A stretch of DNA of 64,000 nt from Erythroxylum novogranatense (taxonomy: Eukaryota; Streptophyta; Magnoliopsida; Malpighiales; Erythroxylaceae): positions 80,216,964-80,280,963 of the forward strand of contig CM057228.1 in the NCBI GenBank assembly GCA_029891385.1. The letters run 5' to 3'. Under the pieces are notes generated by a model, which saw only the letters and a list, made by a program, of their open reading frames with translations, searched no databases and had not been told where the DNA came from. The translations under genes and the position numbers were made by a program. Within the stretch, counting starts at the first letter, position 1, and each line of letters begins with the position of its first letter. Below are positions 61,071 through 64,000 of the stretch, one piece after another.

Positions 61071-61338
61071 CCAAAACGTCATCATTTCGTTTTAAACCAA
61101 ACGACGTCATTTTGTTCCTAAAGGTTTCAGAGATGTTTTATTCAACAAAACGTCGCAATTTCTATTTCGTGACATTTTATTTATAAAATGTCAGAAAAGT
61201 GTTACAAATCCACTACGTTTTAATAAAATATCACAGAAAATTCTAAATTTTTTAACTTTTTTAAACATAAAAAAAGTCTTCACATTCAGCGATGTTTTAT
61301 TAATAAAGCATCGCAGATTGTGTTATTTTCTTATAGTG
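61071..61338. repeat. Right TIR and subterminal repeats of CACTA-B
   Basis: About six inverted units with AAAACGTCGC/GCGATGTTTT-like arms precede the 28 bp TIR, which ends ...TTATAGTG at 61338. They mirror the left array at 34418-34720. Confidence 0.9.
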
Positions 61339-61973
61339 AGGCTAAAATTGATGATGATTCATTTTTAGGCACACACATACTAATAACTTGATCTGCACAA
61401 TTCCTCCAAAGATATAGGTCATCCCATATGTAACACTTCGCTTCACTCCATAACTTATCCCCTTGAGACTTTCACAAACCAATAGGTAATTCGTTGGTAA
61501 CTAAAAAATTGACAATATATGCATACCATGGTGGTGTCGTATCGGTAGAAAATAATTTCTCATTTGGAAAGGTTTCTTATAGAGGGATATCATCTTCTTT
61601 TTTTATCAAACGGTTGAGATGGTCCACCACCACATTTTCTACCCTTTCTTATCTCTGATCTCCAAGTTGAATTCTTGAAGGAGGAGAGTCCATTTGATCA
61701 ACCTCAGTTTTGTTTCTTTCTTTATGAGCAAGTATCGTAAAGCTACATGGTTAAAATAAACAATCACTTTAGCACCACGCAAATAAGATTGAAATTTTTA
61801 GATAGAAAAAATGATAGATAATAGTTCTTTTTTAGTAGTGAAATAATTCGTTTGAGTTGGGTTTAGAGTCTTTGAAGCATAGTAGATGGCATGCAAAGCT
61901 TTTCCTACTTTTTATCCTAGAACTGCCCCTATTACATAATCACTCATATCACATATAAACTTGAAGGGAAGGT
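61339..61973 (-). pseudogene. Athila/Tat-like RNase H and integrase zinc-finger start
   Basis: In minus sense 61973-61640 reads as RNase [45 protein letters not shown] (an expected Asp reads Asn) and [15 protein letters not shown]. From about 61440 to 61339 it reads as the lead-in to the integrase zinc finger (DDLYLWRNCADQVI). The sequence continues at 34417 beyond CACTA-B. Stops are present. The upstream part is cut at 61974 by another LTR. Confidence 0.9.
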
Positions 61974-62212
61974 TATTGGGCCCCGATTTTTTTTCTTACT
62001 AAATAAGCATGTTTTCAATTTATTTTAGAGGTTGAGTTTGATTAATTGCTTTTGGTTAGAATAAATTGAGGTTTTTTTTACTGAGTTGATGGACTTAAGG
62101 TTAAATTTGAGTTTTAGATGGGGGTTAGTAACAATTAAAAGAATGAGATTGTATAAGGACAAATTGGGAAGTTTACTTAAGTTGTTAAATTTTAAGGCTT
62201 ATAAGGAGGGCT

Positions 62213-62219
62213 ATATAAG
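62213..62219 (+). promoter_or_regulatory. Putative TATA box of the partial LTR
   Basis: TATATAA in a region conserved with the solo giant LTR, where the aligned word is TATAAGG in minus sense. The position relative to downstream blocks is similar in both. The two left giant LTRs lack a clear TATA here, so the call is tentative. Confidence 0.4.
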
Positions 62220-63102
62220 TCATTTTCGTTCATTAAGAGGAAAAGAATGAAACATCATCATTTTTGTCTTAGGTTTGAAAGTAAAGAATGAAATTTTACA
62301 AGGAAAAGAAAGGGAGAGAGCTTCGGTTGAGAGTGAAGAGAAGAAGAAGAGGTTAGGGTTTCATCTTTCCTTGCTTTAGAAAAGTGTTTTTGAGAGTTTT
62401 TCAAGAAGGAAAAAGAAAGGGGAAGGTTTAATCTTCCATTAGAGTCAAGAAACAAATTTCGTGGGTGGCTTTTTAAGGTGAGTTGTTTTCAAATTCCTTT
62501 AAAATTTTTATGGGTTTTGGTTGAATTGGATTCGGAAAGGCATGGGTATAGTAGTTATAGGGAGAATTACATGCTTTTGCTTCCTTAGATTTTCAATTTT
62601 GACATCCCTTGTAATTTGGGATTTTTGTAATTTTGATGAAGGTCAAGTGAGGCAAGATGAGCTAGAAGAAAGACCAATAGATCAAGCCTAAAGTAAAAGG
62701 ATTTAAGGTGGCTGACATCTTAATAATTAAGTTAATGGGCTAAATAAGTTTCTTTCCATAATTGCAATTTAATACTTTTTGATACTTTTGAAATTATGCA
62801 CTTATAACTCTTTGGGATGATTTGATATAATATCATGTGTCTTTTGTGTGTGACTGAATTATGGAATTATTTTTATATTGTTTTAACAAGTGAAAAAGAA
62901 TGTGACTTTTGAAAGAATGTTGTTATAAATTTACTTTCGGAAAAGTGCCATTTTGGTAAATATATGTGAAATATATGAAATGCATGATTCTATGGGTTTG
63001 TGGTGTTCCTTTAAGAGTCAAGTGCACTTGTCTGTTTATAGATTTCTCTCACTTGCCCGCTAGTGGCATTGGAGCTCCTCACGGATTCCCATAAGTTCAC
63101 GG

Positions 63103-63133
63103 CTACACATGACCGCTTCGCGGGAATGTGTAG
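63103..63133 (+). other. 31-nt hairpin in the partial LTR
   Basis: Arms CTACACAT/ATGTGTAG enclose CCGC/GCGG with a TTC loop. It is a single copy here instead of a tandem pair. It matches the minus-sense hairpins at 4179, 13845 and 56981 in length and layout. Confidence 0.8.
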
Positions 63134-64000
63134 TACGTTTTGTTTCGGATCCACCCGAACCACTTTCTATGTGTTTATGTGTTATTGAATTGTGAATTCA
63201 TGAATTTGATTTCATGAATACTTAATAGTTGAATATTTGAGAAATTATATGTGTTTGATAACTGTAATGTGACTTTGAAAATAAATGACAAAACAAATGC
63301 TTTTGGCTTGTTATTAATTATTAATGTGTTACCCATGAGTCGTAGAGCTCACACCCCCTCTTCCATTCCCATCCATAGGCGACGAGCGAGAAAACGAGTG
63401 ACCGCATCGGGGACAGGGCATCACTCCTAGTTTTTTTTTTACTTTTGAACCTTTCTTTTGTTTCCAAAGCTTTAGATGTATTTTGGAGCAAAAAAATCAC
63501 TATTCATGTGATCTTTCCTTGTAAATTGAAGATTTTGAGACTTTTATGTATTAGGGCTAAAATGCCCTATAAAGCTTTGTAATAACTTATGTTTTGATAT
63601 AAATCAAAGACATTTGGGTTTTATTGTATTTTGTATTTGTTTAATCAAAATGGGATGTTGTATAGTTTTGAAAATGACAAGAAGAGTAGCATTGTGGTTG
63701 CTGCCTTTTGAGACAATTTCTGAACTTATGTGGATTGATTGGCTTCATTATCCTTCTTGAGAATTATGGAGGATTTGCATAGCTTTAAAATGAGGTATTG
63801 TGTACTGTGTTTGGATTTGGGAGTTGAAGGATGTGGATATTGAAGTGTGATGCATGTGCTGGAAAATTGGTTGATGTTTTAAAGATATGGATTGTTGAAG
63901 TTTGGGGGAAGTGTTGTCAAAATGAAATCAGTGGGCAGAAATTTTGAGTGAATTTTTGTTCCTCATAGAGTTAGAATTTGAAAAAAAGGTCTTCTTTAAG

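Larger units (their letters stand above)
34418..61338 (-). mobile_element. CACTA (En/Spm) transposon, 26.9 kb with nested insertions
   Basis: Both ends carry CACTATAA terminal inverted repeats, 28 bp with four mismatches including the last base (34418-34445 and 61311-61338). The flanking 3 bp are AGG on both sides (34415-34417 and 61339-61341). The flanking Athila reading frame continues across the insertion. Subterminal arrays of short inverted units lie inside each end. Two transposon genes run on the minus strand: TNP2/DUF4216 (54034 to 48307) and a Transposase_24-like gene (about 36830 to 35100). Without the copia element, two solo LTRs and the LINE fragment it would be about 9-10 kb, a normal size. 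Confidence 0.97.
61974..64000 (+). mobile_element. Partial LTR related to the giant-LTR family, plus orientation, runs off the window
   Basis: It starts TATTGGGCCCCGA, similar to TGTTGGACCCCGAA of the giant LTRs, and contains landmarks in reverse order relative to them: 'gggaagtttactta..ttttaaggctta', a TATATAAG box at about 62213, a 'ggcattggagctcc' block, the 31-nt hairpin (63103-63133) and 'cacaccccctcttccattccc'. The ~1.5 kb segment holding the GC island in the solo giant LTR is absent. The right end is outside the window, so type (solo or complete) is unknown. Confidence 0.78.

Noticed and set aside
60909..61121. Overlapping 63-70 codon frames near the right end of CACTA-B
   Set aside because: No motif, both strands open at once, and the location is the transposon's promoter-side region.

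Overview
This is an AT-rich plant (eudicot-like) nuclear window made almost entirely of nested transposable elements. The evidence is plant-type CACTA transposases, plant chromovirus and Ty1/copia polyproteins, and tRNA-iMet primer-binding sites. I found no host protein gene, tRNA, rRNA or CRISPR. Nearly every reading frame is a broken transposon gene. The setting looks like old, silenced, pericentromere-like DNA, but species and chromosomal position cannot be read from the sequence.

Left half (1-31,190). A decayed plus-strand CACTA transposon (CACTA-A) is the host layer. Its TNP2 transposase appears at 2,944-3,071 and resumes at 26,846. Between those points sits a minus-strand LTR element (3,072-26,845) with about 4.5-4.8 kb LTRs and only a 601 bp interior that keeps a PPT and a PBS but no genes. 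Its 3' LTR is split by a 4,286 bp solo LTR (6,618-10,903). Its 5' LTR is split by a complete but frameshifted chromodomain Ty3/gypsy element (14,505-24,080). Each of these two nested insertions has a perfect 5 bp target duplication. The left border of this region was later tandemly duplicated with a unit of about 1.69 kb.

Right half (31,191-64,000). Athila/Tat-like gypsy remnants form the base. A 26.9 kb minus-strand CACTA element (CACTA-B, 34,418-61,338, TSD AGG) sits inside an Athila integrase zinc-finger region. CACTA-B holds its own TNP2/DUF4216 gene and a Transposase_24-type gene, both broken. It was itself invaded by a Ty1/copia element (37,027-46,677; equal 2,103 bp LTRs; TSD AAAGG), a copia solo LTR (49,459-51,562), an L1-type LINE fragment (54,159-55,496) and a second giant LTR as a solo copy (55,497-59,891; TSD ATGTA). 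From 61,974 to the window end a related LTR runs in the opposite orientation.

The most interesting signals are structural and lie in the LTRs. (i) A 31-nt hairpin occurs in giant-LTR copies, often as a tandem pair, with compensatory stem changes. (ii) A three-way-junction motif sits about 400 bp from the LTR end in two other LTR families. (iii) One LTR has a ~21 bp-period array of mini-hairpins whose arms change together. (iv) GC-rich, hypervariable minisatellite islands recur inside otherwise AT-rich LTRs of several families. Together they suggest that large plant LTRs carry conserved structured RNA leaders and unstable CpG-rich U3 modules. That interpretation is inference; the repeats and complementarity are visible in the sequence.
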